Source of the DNA: Corynebacterium aquatimens
GTDB lineage: Bacteria; Actinomycetota; Actinomycetes; Mycobacteriales; Mycobacteriaceae
Direction of reading: 5' to 3'
DNA: 64,000 nucleotides
Assembly (NCBI RefSeq): GCF_030408395.1
Contig: NZ_CP046980.1
Location: 1,922,001 to 1,986,000, forward strand
The notes beneath the pieces are model-generated. The model did no database searches and was not told where the DNA came from. It saw nothing but the letters and a program-made list of their open reading frames with translations. The translations under genes were made by a program, and so were the position numbers. Every line of letters starts with the position of its first letter. The first letter of the stretch is position 1. Shown here one piece after another: positions 27,551-36,242 of this stretch.

Positions 27551-28985
27551 TTGGGAGTGCGTTGGTCGTTTCTTGGGGTGCTGGGGTGTTGCACAAGATG
27601 TGGGGGTCCTTGCTGGGTTAAGGATTTAGGTGTTCAAGCCAATCCACAACCCAACAAGGACCCTGGTATGCAGCCTAGTTCCAACATCGTCGCCGACACC
27701 ATTTGCCGCACCGCGGAGCTTGGGTTGGCGATCACCAATGCCGCGCACAACGACGAGTGCACCGTTATCGACTGTGAAACGCTCGACCCGATCAATGCCT
27801 GCCCGTCGTGTCAGCAACCGGGCTTGTTGCGCGATCACACCTACCGGCAACTGGTGGATCTGCCGGTGGTCGGGTTTCCCACCCGGCTGCGGGTGCGGGT
27901 GCCGCGGTATCTATGCAGCAACGATTCCTGCGCCCAGCAGATTTTCCGGGCTTCGCTTTCCTGCGCTGATGACCGCTCGAAGGTCACCCACCGGGTGGTG
28001 CGCTGGATCCTGCAGCGCTTAGCGATCGACCGGATGAGCGTTGCCGCCACCGCCAAAGCACTCGGGATTAGCTGGCAGCTGACATGCGATCTCGCATTGT
28101 CCATGGCCAGAGCCCTCGTCGCCGACCCCGACCACTTGGCCGGGGTGCGCGTCATCGGGGTTGACGAGCACAAGTGGGCCCACAACCGCAAGGCTGCCGG
28201 CGGCGGGTTCGTCACCGTGATCGTGGACATGACTTACCAGCACACCGGCCAACCGGCCAGGTTGCTTGATGTCATCCCGGGCAGAAGCGCCGAAGTGCTC
28301 ACCCGCTGGATCAACCAACGTCCGAAAATCTTCCGCGACCAGGTGGAGGTGATCACCATGGACGGGTTTCAGGGTTACGCCACCGCAGCCGATGAAGCCC
28401 TGCCTCAGGCCAGGCGGGTGATGGACCCGTTTCACGTGGTGCGTCTTGCCGGCGACAAAGTCACCGCGTGTCGGCAGCGGCTGCAGCGTGAAACCTACGG
28501 CAGGCGCGGCAGAACCAACGACCCGTTATATAAAAACCGCCGCACCATGCTCACCCGCATCGATTTTTTAACCGGTGAGCAGCAGCACCGCCTGGATGTG
28601 TTGTTCAACTACGACGACGACTACGCCGTGCTGCAAGAAACGTGGCTGGTGTACCAGGAGATCATCGACTGCTACGAAGACCCGAACAAGACCCGCGCGA
28701 AAACGAAGATGCGCCGGTTGATCAACCGGCTGCGCGGGCTACGACAAGCCGGGCTTGATGAACTCGCCCAACTCGGTCGTACCCTGCACAAACGCCGCGC
28801 CGACATCCTCGCGTTCTTCGACATCGGCGCCTCCAACGGCCCGGTCGAAGCCATCAACGGCCGCCTCGAGCACCTCCGCGGCATCGCCCTCGGATTCCGC
28901 AACATCAACCACTACATCTTGCGGTGCCTAATCCACTCCGGAGGCCTCCAACCCAAGATCAACGCACTCTAAAACACGAAGAGCC
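27539..28985 (+). mobile_element. ISL3-family insertion sequence, copy 2
   Basis: It is the same 1,447-bp element as 15504-16950 in the same orientation, with the same ends and an identical transposase. The left flank is ACTTTACG, inside the methylase/helicase gene. The right flank, ACTTAACT, belongs to DNA next to the tRNA. These are not a clean direct repeat, so this copy may sit at a recombination junction. Confidence 0.9.
27668..28972 (+). CDS. ISL3-family transposase (copy 2)
   Basis: This 434-residue protein is identical to the transposase at 15633-16937. It has the zinc-ribbon pairs CPSC and CSNDSC, then a DDE core with IGVDEHKWAH, MDGFQGY, DPFHVVR and GPVEAINGRLEHL. The start ATG 27668 was chosen as in copy 1; an upstream in-frame extension lies in the IS terminus. 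Intact. Confidence 0.93.
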   Translation: MQPSSNIVADTICRTAELGLAITNAAHNDECTVIDCETLDPINACPSCQQPGLLRDHTYRQLVDLPVVGFPTRLRVRVPRYLCSNDSCAQQIFRASLSCADDRSKVTHRVVRWILQRLAIDRMSVAATAKALGISWQLTCDLALSMARALVADPDHLAGVRVIGVDEHKWAHNRKAAGGGFVTVIVDMTYQHTGQPARLLDVIPGRSAEVLTRWINQRPKIFRDQVEVITMDGFQGYATAADEALPQARRVMDPFHVVRLAGDKVTACRQRLQRETYGRRGRTNDPLYKNRRTMLTRIDFLTGEQQHRLDVLFNYDDDYAVLQETWLVYQEIIDCYEDPNKTRAKTKMRRLINRLRGLRQAGLDELAQLGRTLHKRRADILAFFDIGASNGPVEAINGRLEHLRGIALGFRNINHYILRCLIHSGGLQPKINAL

Positions 28986-28993
28986 ACTTAACT

Positions 28994-30398
28994 GGGTTAA
29001 GTGACAAAATGTGTGTCTGATTTCCGGTATATCTGCTGATCAGGCTGCATAAATCGGGCTCGAATAGGGTTTTTCGCCTTATTCTGGCTCGTTTTTCGTT
29101 CAATCCACCGGAATGGCACCTTCATGTGCTAGCGGGGTGTTGGTGTGCTTTCCCGGTGACACCAAACAGACCACGATGCCCCTCATGTCATGGGGAAACA
29201 AAGAAAAACGGTCCCACTCCCAAAGGCTCCACTAGGTGGCGGTGCAAAGACTGCGGAGCCACCTTCATACGCCACCGCACCGACCAAACCCAAGCTCGGG
29301 ACTTCACAGCGTTTCACGCCTACGTCACTGGCACAGCGTCACTTAACGACGTAGCTGGTACCTTGAACGTCTCCCGCCGCACGCTCGACCGCCGGTTCGC
29401 CCCGTTTTGGCTCATCGATGTTCCCAACACCCCAGACCCACACCGGGTCTACGACCAGATTTTCATCGACGGCACCTACACCGACGCTGGCTGCCTGCTG
29501 GTTGCCGCAAGCCGCGACCACGTCATCGCCTGGCACTGGGCTAAAAGCGAATCAGCCCACGCCTACACTCAACTACTAAGCGGCATCGCCGCACCGTTAT
29601 GCGTCGTCCTCGACGGCGGCCAAGGCGCCTTATCCGCCATCAAAGCCTGCTGGCCCAACACGCTGATCCAGCGCTGTCTCGTCCATGCCCAACGCGTTGT
29701 CCGCCGCTACACCACAACACGCCCCCGCACCGATGCCGGCAAGGCCATCTATGCACTAGCGCTGAAACTGACCACGATCACCACCGTGGACCAAGCCCGG
29801 GAATGGACGCTGCGTCTACACGACTTCGCAGTGGTCTACAAGGCCTTCCTCAACGAGAAAACACTCCTACCCAAAGAGCGCCGCACCCTCAACCACCAAT
29901 GGGAATGGACCCATATCCGTGTGCGTAGGGCTTACAACTCGCTTGTGCACCTTTCACGCAACAACTGGCTGTTCACCTACCTCCAACCCCCGACAGACGC
30001 ACTCGAACCCGACCGGTGGGCAGCAACCACCAACAGTCTTGAAGGCGGGATCAACGCCCAACTCAAACGCATCGCTGACGCCCACCGCGGCAGATCAGGA
30101 GAGCGGCAACGCAAAATGCTCGAATGGTACCTGCACTCGAAAACGCAACTGCCTGACGCCCCATTACAGATCGCCAGGCAGTGCAGGTTCGGACAAGATC
30201 AACTCGCCAAAGTTCCCGATCTCGTCACTAAAGACCGAAACGAATCCGACCATCAAACAGGCCGACCAGCCTTCTACGACAACGCTATCCCAACCGACTA
30301 CGAACACTCAGTAGGAATCAGAAAAGGACCCCTCAAATAACAAAAAGCGTGCCCCACCGGCGACACGCCGACCAGACACACTTTTTGTCTATTAACCC
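28994..30398 (+). mobile_element. IS1249-like insertion sequence (IS256-related)
   Basis: The element is 1,405 bp. The inverted ends are GGGTTAAGTGACAAAA and GGGTTAATAGACAAAA, followed by TGTGTCTG on each side. A perfect 8-bp target duplication, ACTTAACT, lies at 28986-28993 and 30399-30406. It was inserted exactly at the right end of ISL3 copy 2. It holds one transposase gene. Confidence 0.92.
29126..30340 (+). CDS. IS1249-type transposase
   Basis: The protein has 404 residues from GTG 29126; a GTG at 29156 (VTPNRPRCP) is an equally good start. The N-terminal zinc ribbon reads CPSCHGETKKNG…WRCKDCGATF, typical of IS1249 transposases. It is followed by a helix-turn-helix (LNDVAGTLNVSRRTLDRRF). 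The DDE core is FIDGTYTDAG (D), VVLDGGQGALSAI (D) and TTNSLEGGINAQLKR (E). It has full family length. This group is well known in corynebacteria. Confidence 0.9.
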   Translation: MLAGCWCAFPVTPNRPRCPSCHGETKKNGPTPKGSTRWRCKDCGATFIRHRTDQTQARDFTAFHAYVTGTASLNDVAGTLNVSRRTLDRRFAPFWLIDVPNTPDPHRVYDQIFIDGTYTDAGCLLVAASRDHVIAWHWAKSESAHAYTQLLSGIAAPLCVVLDGGQGALSAIKACWPNTLIQRCLVHAQRVVRRYTTTRPRTDAGKAIYALALKLTTITTVDQAREWTLRLHDFAVVYKAFLNEKTLLPKERRTLNHQWEWTHIRVRRAYNSLVHLSRNNWLFTYLQPPTDALEPDRWAATTNSLEGGINAQLKRIADAHRGRSGERQRKMLEWYLHSKTQLPDAPLQIARQCRFGQDQLAKVPDLVTKDRNESDHQTGRPAFYDNAIPTDYEHSVGIRKGPLK

Positions 30399-30433
30399 AC
30401 TTAACTCGCGATTCTGACCGGAAATGAAGAAGA

Positions 30434-30462
30434 CCCCTACCGGGAATTTCTCCTGGTAGGGG
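30434..30462 (-). terminator. Rho-independent terminator of tRNA-fMet
   Basis: CCCCTACC (30434-30441) pairs with GGTAGGGG (30455-30462). On the minus strand the stem is followed by TCTTCTTCATTT. It lies 8 bp beyond the 3' end of the tRNA. Confidence 0.75.
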
Positions 30463-30470
30463 ATCAAAGT

Positions 30471-30547
30471 TGGTAGCGGGGGCCAGATTCGAACTGACGA
30501 CCTCTGGGTTATGAGCCCAGCGAGCTACCGAGCTGCTCCACCCCGCG
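30471..30547 (-). tRNA. Initiator tRNA-fMet (CAT anticodon)
   Basis: This 77-nt cloverleaf on the minus strand starts CGCGGGG, has the anticodon loop CTCATAA (CAT) with the run of G:C pairs (GGG/CCC) in the anticodon stem typical of initiators, and the T loop GTTCGAATC. The 3' CCA is encoded. The C1/U72 mismatch at the top of the acceptor stem is the initiator hallmark. Confidence 0.95.
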
Positions 30548-30613
30548 CCAGGTGATTACTCACCGCGTCGGAGCAATCAGTCCGTATGTCCTGATCGCTG
30601 ACAACGGTTAGCA

Positions 30614-30642
30614 ACTATACGACGCAGAGCCGATAAGGCCAA
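30614..30642 (-). promoter_or_regulatory. Probable housekeeping promoter of tRNA-fMet
   Basis: On the minus strand, -35 TTGGCC and -10 TATAGT are separated by 17 bp. The -10 element is 67 bp upstream of the mature tRNA 5' end. This is a motif match only. Confidence 0.5.
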
Positions 30643-30698
30643 ATCGCCTGGTAGAAGGCTGCGGCACTACGCTTGGGCACAGGCCCTTACGCGAGTCC

Positions 30699-33600
30699 CT
30701 ACTTGGTCATGTTCTGGTATTCGGCGACTGCTTTGTCCAGTTCGTCGAGAGCCTTGCCGTATTCCTCGAAGCTGCCGTTGCGCTTGGATTCAAGGTTGCG
30801 CAGGGCGTCGTCGATACGCTTGACGGCTTCCTCCTGGTTGGCTGGGCCCGCGGGTGCCGGTGGGGCGTCGTTCTTGTCTGCTTGGTCGGACGGTGCCTGG
30901 GCCTTCTCCGCGTCTGGTTGGTCCGGCTGACCGTCGTTGTCCTCGCCTTCATCACCGACGAGGTCGATGTCCTGGGCAGCCTTCGAATCGATGCCGACCT
31001 GGTTGAGCGCCTGGGAAATGGTCGGCGCGTAACCCACGCGGCCCTTGTAGAAGACAAGCACGCGAAGCAGCTTCGGGAACGCGGATGCCTGGTCCTTGCG
31101 CTGCGAGTAGATCGGCTCAACGTAAAGGATTTCACCGTCAGCCACCGGAAGGGTGAGCAGGTTACCGTTCTTCAACGTGTTGGACCCTGTCCACAACGTG
31201 CGGTCACGCGCCACCTGGTCGGAAGACATCAGTGCATCCTGGGCCTGTTTCGGACCCTGGGTTTGGGTGTTCGTGGGCAGCACGCGCACGGTGATCTTGC
31301 CATAGTTCTCCGGGTCAGAGGTCACGGTCATGTGCGCCGCCAAGAACTCGCGGTTCAGGCCGCGGTACGGGGTGATCAACTGGAACGTTGGTTTGTGGGT
31401 CTCCGGATCAGACGCCACGATGTAGTACGGAGGCTGGTTGAATTCCTGGCGGCCTTCCGGCGCTGTCGGATCGTTGGGCACCGACCAGAATGCGTCGTTG
31501 TTGAAGAACACGCCGGGATCAGACACGTGGTAGCGGGCAAGCAGCTCACGTTGGACCTTGAACAGATCCTGCGGGTAACGCAGGTGCTGGCGCAGCTGAT
31601 CAGAGATTTCGCTGCTGGGCTTAACCGAATCCGGGAAAGCCCCCATCCACGCCTTCAGCACGGGGTCATTGTCATCGAAGGCGTACAGGTCCACCGTTCC
31701 GTCGTACGCATCCACAGTGGCCTTGACGGAGTTGCGGATGTACGCGACGTTGTTGTTCACAAGGCGCTGGTTAGTCCCTTCGGGGTTGAGAGCATCTTGC
31801 GTTGTATCCGACAGGGACGTGCGGCGGGAATATGGCAGCTGCGACAGCGTCGTGTAGCCATCGACGATCCACTTAATCCGGCCGTCGATAACCGCGGGGT
31901 ACGTCTGGGAATCGGTGGTGAGCCACGGCGCAACCTTTTCAACGCGCTGGCGCGGGTCGCGGTCGTAGAGAATCTTGGAGTTGCCGCCCACGCGGTCAGA
32001 CAGGAGCAAGTTGATCTCCTGGTACTTCAGCGCATAGGCGGTGCGGTCCACCCAGTTGCCAATGCCCACGCCACCTTCACCGTCGTAGGTGAACTTAGTG
32101 GTTTCCGTGTCGTATTCCAGGTCGCCCTGACCGATGTCACCGACGATCGCGTAATCCCGGCCGTCCTCAGCAGAGGCGATGACGGGACCGTAGTAGACAC
32201 GTGGCTGGTCCACCGCGATGCCTAGGTCCTGGGCGGCCTTCTCACGAGTCTCGTTGCCCTTGGACTGCAAGTCATACCAGGAGAACACTGGGAGGCCACC
32301 GCGGGTGGACCCCGCATCCTGGGCCGCCTCGTCCACGATGTTTGCCTGCGCGGCGATGAAGCCGTTTCCGTGGGTGTAGACGGTGTGGCGGTTGATCCAG
32401 TCACGCTGGTTTTCACTCAGGGCATTGGGGTTGACCTCACGTGCGGCAACAACAAAGTCCCGCAGCTCACCATCGACGGTGTAGCGGTCCATTGCCAACG
32501 TATCGGGGAATCCGTAGAAGTTACGCAGCTGCTGGTTCTGCGTAAACGTCGGGGAAATAATCTCTGGATCTAGCAGGCGGATGTTAGAAATCGTGGCGCT
32601 ATCGTTGCCCACCTCCCCGTCTTTGGTGTCCCCGGATCCCCAGTTCTGCTCATAGGTGATCTTGTCGTCCGTCAGCCCGTACGCCTCGCGCGTGGCCTTG
32701 ATGTTGCGGTCGATGTACTCAGCTTCCTTCGCCGCACGGTTCGGTTTTACGGAGAACTGTTCAATCAATGCCGGCCATGCTTGGCCGATGACCACAGACG
32801 AACCCAGCATTAAAACGGTTGCCAGGATGGGCACGCGCATGTCCTTGTACACGATGGAGGCGAAGAACGCGCCCGCGACGATCACGGCGATGACAACCAA
32901 AATGATGCGGGCGGGCAGGCTGGCGTTGATGTCGGTGTAGGACGCGCCGGTGAAAACATCATTCTGGTCGTACGTCAGCGCGTAGCGGTCCAGCCAGTAA
33001 TCAGCGGCTTTGACCAGCATCCACAGACCTGCCGTGACTGCAAGCTGGATGCGGGCGGCCTTGGTCATCGACCCTTTAGTGCCCTTGATGTTGTTGCCCA
33101 CGGTGATTCCGCCCAGCAGGTAGTGCCCCACCAAGGCGATGAAGAAGGCGACGATGAGCAGCATGGACGCCACACCCACGAGCGCTGACAGCGCCGGCAG
33201 CGTGAACGCGTAGAAACCAAGGTCGCGGCCGAACTGAGCGTCGGCAGAACCAAACGGCTTCGAGTTAATCCACAGCAAGAACGTGCGCCAGGCACCCTGA
33301 CCGATCGCACCGGTAATCAGACCGACGAAGACGGGGAGCCATACAAGCATGCCGCGCACCGTGTTCTGAACGCTGGCTTGGTACTGAGCCGCAGGCGACG
33401 TCGGGTCGTCGAAAATCGCGGCGTTCGGAAGCGACGGCCGCCCACGCCACACCAGGTAGGACGCCGCGAAGCTCACGCCCAGGCCGAGCAGGCCAAAGAT
33501 GAGGAACAGCACAACGCGGGTGAGCAATGTCTTGGAGAACACTCCGCGATAGCCGATCTCACCGAACCAGCGGAAGTCTGTGTAGAGGCCCACCAGCATC

Positions 33601-33701
33601 GGTGTCACAAAAACTATGAGACCGATGATGGCGACGATGGTCAAAAGTCGGTTCGTGGATTTCCCACCGCTTGGGCGGGGACGGTTGAGGCGCGTGGCCA
33701 C
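30699..33701 (-). CDS. UPF0182 family large membrane protein
   Basis: The protein has 1,000 residues from GTG 33701, with AAGGAG just upstream. The N-terminal third has about seven membrane helices (for example LLTIVAIIGLIVFVTPML, VVLFLIFGLLGLGVSF and IILVVIAVIVAGAFFASI). A long soluble region follows, presumably extracytoplasmic, and a Pro/Asp/Gln-rich acidic segment (about residues 905-950) comes before a helical end. The family is conserved in actinobacteria and cyanobacteria without known function. The position beside PPA1309 and a PDZ protease is conserved in mycobacteria (Rv3193c neighbourhood). It is divergent from PPA1309 across a region with 14-bp repeats. Confidence 0.92.
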   Translation of the reverse strand: MATRLNRPRPSGGKSTNRLLTIVAIIGLIVFVTPMLVGLYTDFRWFGEIGYRGVFSKTLLTRVVLFLIFGLLGLGVSFAASYLVWRGRPSLPNAAIFDDPTSPAAQYQASVQNTVRGMLVWLPVFVGLITGAIGQGAWRTFLLWINSKPFGSADAQFGRDLGFYAFTLPALSALVGVASMLLIVAFFIALVGHYLLGGITVGNNIKGTKGSMTKAARIQLAVTAGLWMLVKAADYWLDRYALTYDQNDVFTGASYTDINASLPARIILVVIAVIVAGAFFASIVYKDMRVPILATVLMLGSSVVIGQAWPALIEQFSVKPNRAAKEAEYIDRNIKATREAYGLTDDKITYEQNWGSGDTKDGEVGNDSATISNIRLLDPEIISPTFTQNQQLRNFYGFPDTLAMDRYTVDGELRDFVVAAREVNPNALSENQRDWINRHTVYTHGNGFIAAQANIVDEAAQDAGSTRGGLPVFSWYDLQSKGNETREKAAQDLGIAVDQPRVYYGPVIASAEDGRDYAIVGDIGQGDLEYDTETTKFTYDGEGGVGIGNWVDRTAYALKYQEINLLLSDRVGGNSKILYDRDPRQRVEKVAPWLTTDSQTYPAVIDGRIKWIVDGYTTLSQLPYSRRTSLSDTTQDALNPEGTNQRLVNNNVAYIRNSVKATVDAYDGTVDLYAFDDNDPVLKAWMGAFPDSVKPSSEISDQLRQHLRYPQDLFKVQRELLARYHVSDPGVFFNNDAFWSVPNDPTAPEGRQEFNQPPYYIVASDPETHKPTFQLITPYRGLNREFLAAHMTVTSDPENYGKITVRVLPTNTQTQGPKQAQDALMSSDQVARDRTLWTGSNTLKNGNLLTLPVADGEILYVEPIYSQRKDQASAFPKLLRVLVFYKGRVGYAPTISQALNQVGIDSKAAQDIDLVGDEGEDNDGQPDQPDAEKAQAPSDQADKNDAPPAPAGPANQEEAVKRIDDALRNLESKRNGSFEEYGKALDELDKAVAEYQNMTK

Positions 33702-33734
33702 ATCCAGCTCCTTTATGTATGCGTTCTATCTCGG

Positions 33735-33776
33735 CTAACTTTTAAGCGCTAACAATTAAGCCCTAACATTTAAGCC
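33735..33776. repeat. Three tandem 14-bp repeats in a divergent promoter region
   Basis: The units CTAACTTTTAAGCG, CTAACAATTAAGCC and CTAACATTTAAGCC are head to tail with an exact 14-bp period, followed by a partial fourth (TAAAG). They lie between the starts of the UPF0182 gene (33701) and the PPA1309 gene (33815). They are a candidate operator; the binding protein is unknown. Confidence 0.6.
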
Positions 33777-33814
33777 TAAAGTCTTTAACGTCCAACGTCA
33801 TCGAAGGGTTCCCT

Positions 33815-34342
33815 GTGTCCGATCGTGCCCATACCCAACAAGCGCTTAACGCGGCGATGAGCGAAGCTGTGGAGTACGCAAGAAACCTCGCCCCGCTTTC
33901 GCGGCCGGTGCTGTTCGCTTTAGTTCCCACGGTTGTTCTTGCGGGTTCTTTGCAGCGCTCGCTTGACGACGAATCGGCGCCGCTGACACTGGTGGTTCAA
34001 GATGAACTCCCGGAAGAGCTTGTGTCCGGAAGTGATGAGTTAGCCGCCTACATTGCCAGTACACAGTGGCCGGACGCGGTTGAAGGCGTCATCTTGGCCC
34101 AGGAGATCCGCTTTCGGGACCCAAGCTCCACGCCGGTCGACGACGGTGCTGCCCGTCCCGCGCTGCTTGTCTCAGGTGTATTGCGCGCAGGTCCGGAGAC
34201 CACGTTGCTGAGCATCCCCCAGGACAACGGGGCAGATGAACTCCGCGGGGGTGACGCGGTTGCTCCGGCAGTGATTTCGGCTCTCCGATATAGTTTGGGG
34301 AGGTTCGACGGGCACGCTACTACCCCGCCCGCCGCGTTCTAA
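33815..34342 (+). CDS. PPA1309 family protein
   Basis: This 175-residue cytoplasmic protein starts at GTG. The sequence follows the actinobacterial PPA1309 family: an N-terminal helix with EAVEYARNLAPLSRPVLFALVPT, a middle segment DELAAYIASTQWPDAVEGVILAQEIRF and a C-terminal VISALRYSLGRF. The family has no known function but is regularly found beside the PDZ protease and UPF0182 genes, as here. The next gene starts 23 bp downstream on the same strand and may be co-transcribed. Confidence 0.85.
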   Translation: MSDRAHTQQALNAAMSEAVEYARNLAPLSRPVLFALVPTVVLAGSLQRSLDDESAPLTLVVQDELPEELVSGSDELAAYIASTQWPDAVEGVILAQEIRFRDPSSTPVDDGAARPALLVSGVLRAGPETTLLSIPQDNGADELRGGDAVAPAVISALRYSLGRFDGHATTPPAAF

Positions 34343-34365
34343 CACCGGATTTAAAGGAGACACCC

Positions 34366-35034
34366 GTGCCGATTTTCGTTTCACCCGTACACCGCACCCG
34401 CGGCGGGAAGACTGGGCTCTCCCGTGTTCTCGCGGCAGCCGCTGCGGTGTGCCTCGCGGCCCAAGTGAGTGCGTGTACCACGCAGGAAGACCCCGACACG
34501 CAGACGACTCCTGCTGAGACATCGGTGGAAACCTCCTCGTCCGCAGAAGAGTCCACCACGGAAACGTCCGAGGCGGAAGACCCCACCATCACTAAAGTGC
34601 GGGAGATCTTCGCGTCCGTCGCGCCAGATTCGCTTTTCGACGAGTTCAAGTCCTGCTCTGCATCCCGCAAGGAGTACTACGAGTGCTCGGGACCGGAAGT
34701 GGGCCAGTTCCAGTTCTTCGATTCTGATTCGAAGGCTTCATCAACCACCCAGCTTTTGACGTCCTCCCGCAACGCAAAGGTGATTGAGGAAAACGGGGAC
34801 CGCATCGTCGGCTGGATGTCCCTGGCTGATTCCGCAGTCATCAGCGTTGTGGACAACAAGGACGGCAAGGTTTTGCAGCAGTTTATGCAAACCGGCAATG
34901 AAGATCCCAAGGAGCGCATCGAGTCCCTGGGGCTGCTGACCGGTGAAGGTAGCGAAACGGACGCGAGCAGCACCGAATCGGCTGAGGAATCATCTGATCC
35001 CCAGGTAACCGAAACCGTCACTGTGGCAAACTAG
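34366..35034 (+). CDS. Putative lipoprotein
   Basis: The protein has 222 residues. After a basic N-terminus a hydrophobic stretch (LSRVLAAAAAVCLAAQ) leads to a lipobox-like VSAC with the acceptor Cys near residue 37. A Thr/Glu/Ser-rich spacer of about 35 residues follows, then a compact domain with two Cys (FKSCSASRKEYYECSG) and a Ser/Glu-rich tail ending TETVTVAN. This is the layout of an exported lipid-anchored protein with flexible linkers. No family is recognised. It converges with the PDZ protease gene (2 bp between stops). The ribosome binding site is AAAGGAG. Confidence 0.7.
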   Translation: MPIFVSPVHRTRGGKTGLSRVLAAAAAVCLAAQVSACTTQEDPDTQTTPAETSVETSSSAEESTTETSEAEDPTITKVREIFASVAPDSLFDEFKSCSASRKEYYECSGPEVGQFQFFDSDSKASSTTQLLTSSRNAKVIEENGDRIVGWMSLADSAVISVVDNKDGKVLQQFMQTGNEDPKERIESLGLLTGEGSETDASSTESAEESSDPQVTETVTVAN

Positions 35035-35036
35035 CG

Positions 35037-36146
35037 CTACTTGCATGTGATTACGTCGCGCCCCGCGGCGTAATCTTCCATCGCTTTCACGGCGTCAGCG
35101 ATCGTGCTGACCTTGGCGATCACCATGTCGCCGCTTTTCGCCTTGGCCGCTGCGGCGCAGTTGTCGCTCGGTGCAAGGAAGAGTTCCGCACCCGCGTTCT
35201 TCGCGCCGACGATTTTGTGCTCGATGCCACCGATGGGTCCGACGTCGCCGTTTTCAGCGATCGTGCCCGTTCCCGCGACGTTTTTGCCCCCGTTGAGCTC
35301 ACCGGGGGAAAGTTTGTCGATCACGGCGAGAGAGAACATCATCCCGGCGCTGGGTCCGCCGATGTCATTGAGGTTGTAATTCACCCTGATGTCCCCCACG
35401 GGCTCAGAGGTCATGCTGATACCTAGAAACGCCTTGGACGCATCTTTCTCATTCTTTCCAAGGGTGACCTCAACCTCGCGTCGCTCCAGCGCGCCCTCTT
35501 TGTCGTCCTCCTTTGAGCGCTCAATGCCGATGGTGACTGTGTCCCCCGGCGCGCGTTTTTGGATCAGTTTTTGCACTTCCGTGGGCTCAGAGACTTTTTC
35601 TCCCCCGACGCTGGTGATGGTGTCCCCCGGTTTCACCACACCATCAGCAGCGGACTTATCAACGACTTCAAAGACCACAACCCGGGTTGGCTTACCCAGG
35701 TAGCGCATCGCGGCGACGGTTGCCGCTGATTCGGAGGCGAGGAAGGCTTGCTTGTTCATCTCCTTCATCTCCTCCTCACTGACGTTCGGGGGCATGATCT
35801 GTTCGATCGGGACGATCGAATCCCCCGTGGTCAGCCAGATGTACATGAACTGGCCAAACGTCATGCCGGTGCGCACCGACACCGTCGTCATATCTAACGA
35901 TCCACTGGTGGGGTCCTCGTCCGTGCCCTCAATCTGGATGACGGGGGTGCCCTCGACCTCGCCGAGCGTGTTGAACGTTGGCCCAGGCCCTTCGGACGCG
36001 TACGGAACGGTCAGGGAGATATCGGTGCCCGGGACGTGGTCCAGTACGGTCAGCCCGACCCCCAACGTCACCGGGATGACGCCCCACGCAAAAACTGTCC
36101 GCCACAACGGCGGGGTGGGACGCGTCGGCGCGGGGGTCTGATTCAC
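35037..36146 (-). CDS. PDZ-domain Lon-like serine protease (YlbL type)
   Basis: The protein has 369 residues: one N-terminal membrane anchor (about residues 16-35), then a PDZ domain (VVDKSAADGVVKPGDTITSV) and a C-terminal Lon/S16 protease domain. The catalytic Ser is in GGPSAGMMF and the Lys in IEHKIVGAKNAGA. The active site should face outside the membrane. Relatives are secreted or membrane-bound proteases of unclear substrate. It is divergently transcribed from the DUF2342 gene, an arrangement also found in mycobacteria (Rv3194c/Rv3195). Confidence 0.9.
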   Translation of the reverse strand: MNQTPAPTRPTPPLWRTVFAWGVIPVTLGVGLTVLDHVPGTDISLTVPYASEGPGPTFNTLGEVEGTPVIQIEGTDEDPTSGSLDMTTVSVRTGMTFGQFMYIWLTTGDSIVPIEQIMPPNVSEEEMKEMNKQAFLASESAATVAAMRYLGKPTRVVVFEVVDKSAADGVVKPGDTITSVGGEKVSEPTEVQKLIQKRAPGDTVTIGIERSKEDDKEGALERREVEVTLGKNEKDASKAFLGISMTSEPVGDIRVNYNLNDIGGPSAGMMFSLAVIDKLSPGELNGGKNVAGTGTIAENGDVGPIGGIEHKIVGAKNAGAELFLAPSDNCAAAAKAKSGDMVIAKVSTIADAVKAMEDYAAGRDVITCK

Positions 36147-36242
36147 CCGGCTTAGCCTACATCAGTAGCCGGGCACCAAAAACCAATGCGAGCCAAAACC
36201 GACTCGAACCAGTGATTGCGCACAGTCGGTAGGGTGGACTGC

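Noticed and set aside
15504..28985. Composite transposon made by the two ISL3 copies
   Set aside because: The outer flanks (TGTTATC at the left, ACTTAACT at the right) do not match, and copy 1 has its own duplication.
30882..32225. 447-codon open frame antisense to the UPF0182 gene
   Set aside because: It is a shadow of the high-GC codon bias of the UPF0182 gene. The product is Val/Arg/His-rich, has no family motif, and the opposite strand encodes a clear conserved protein.
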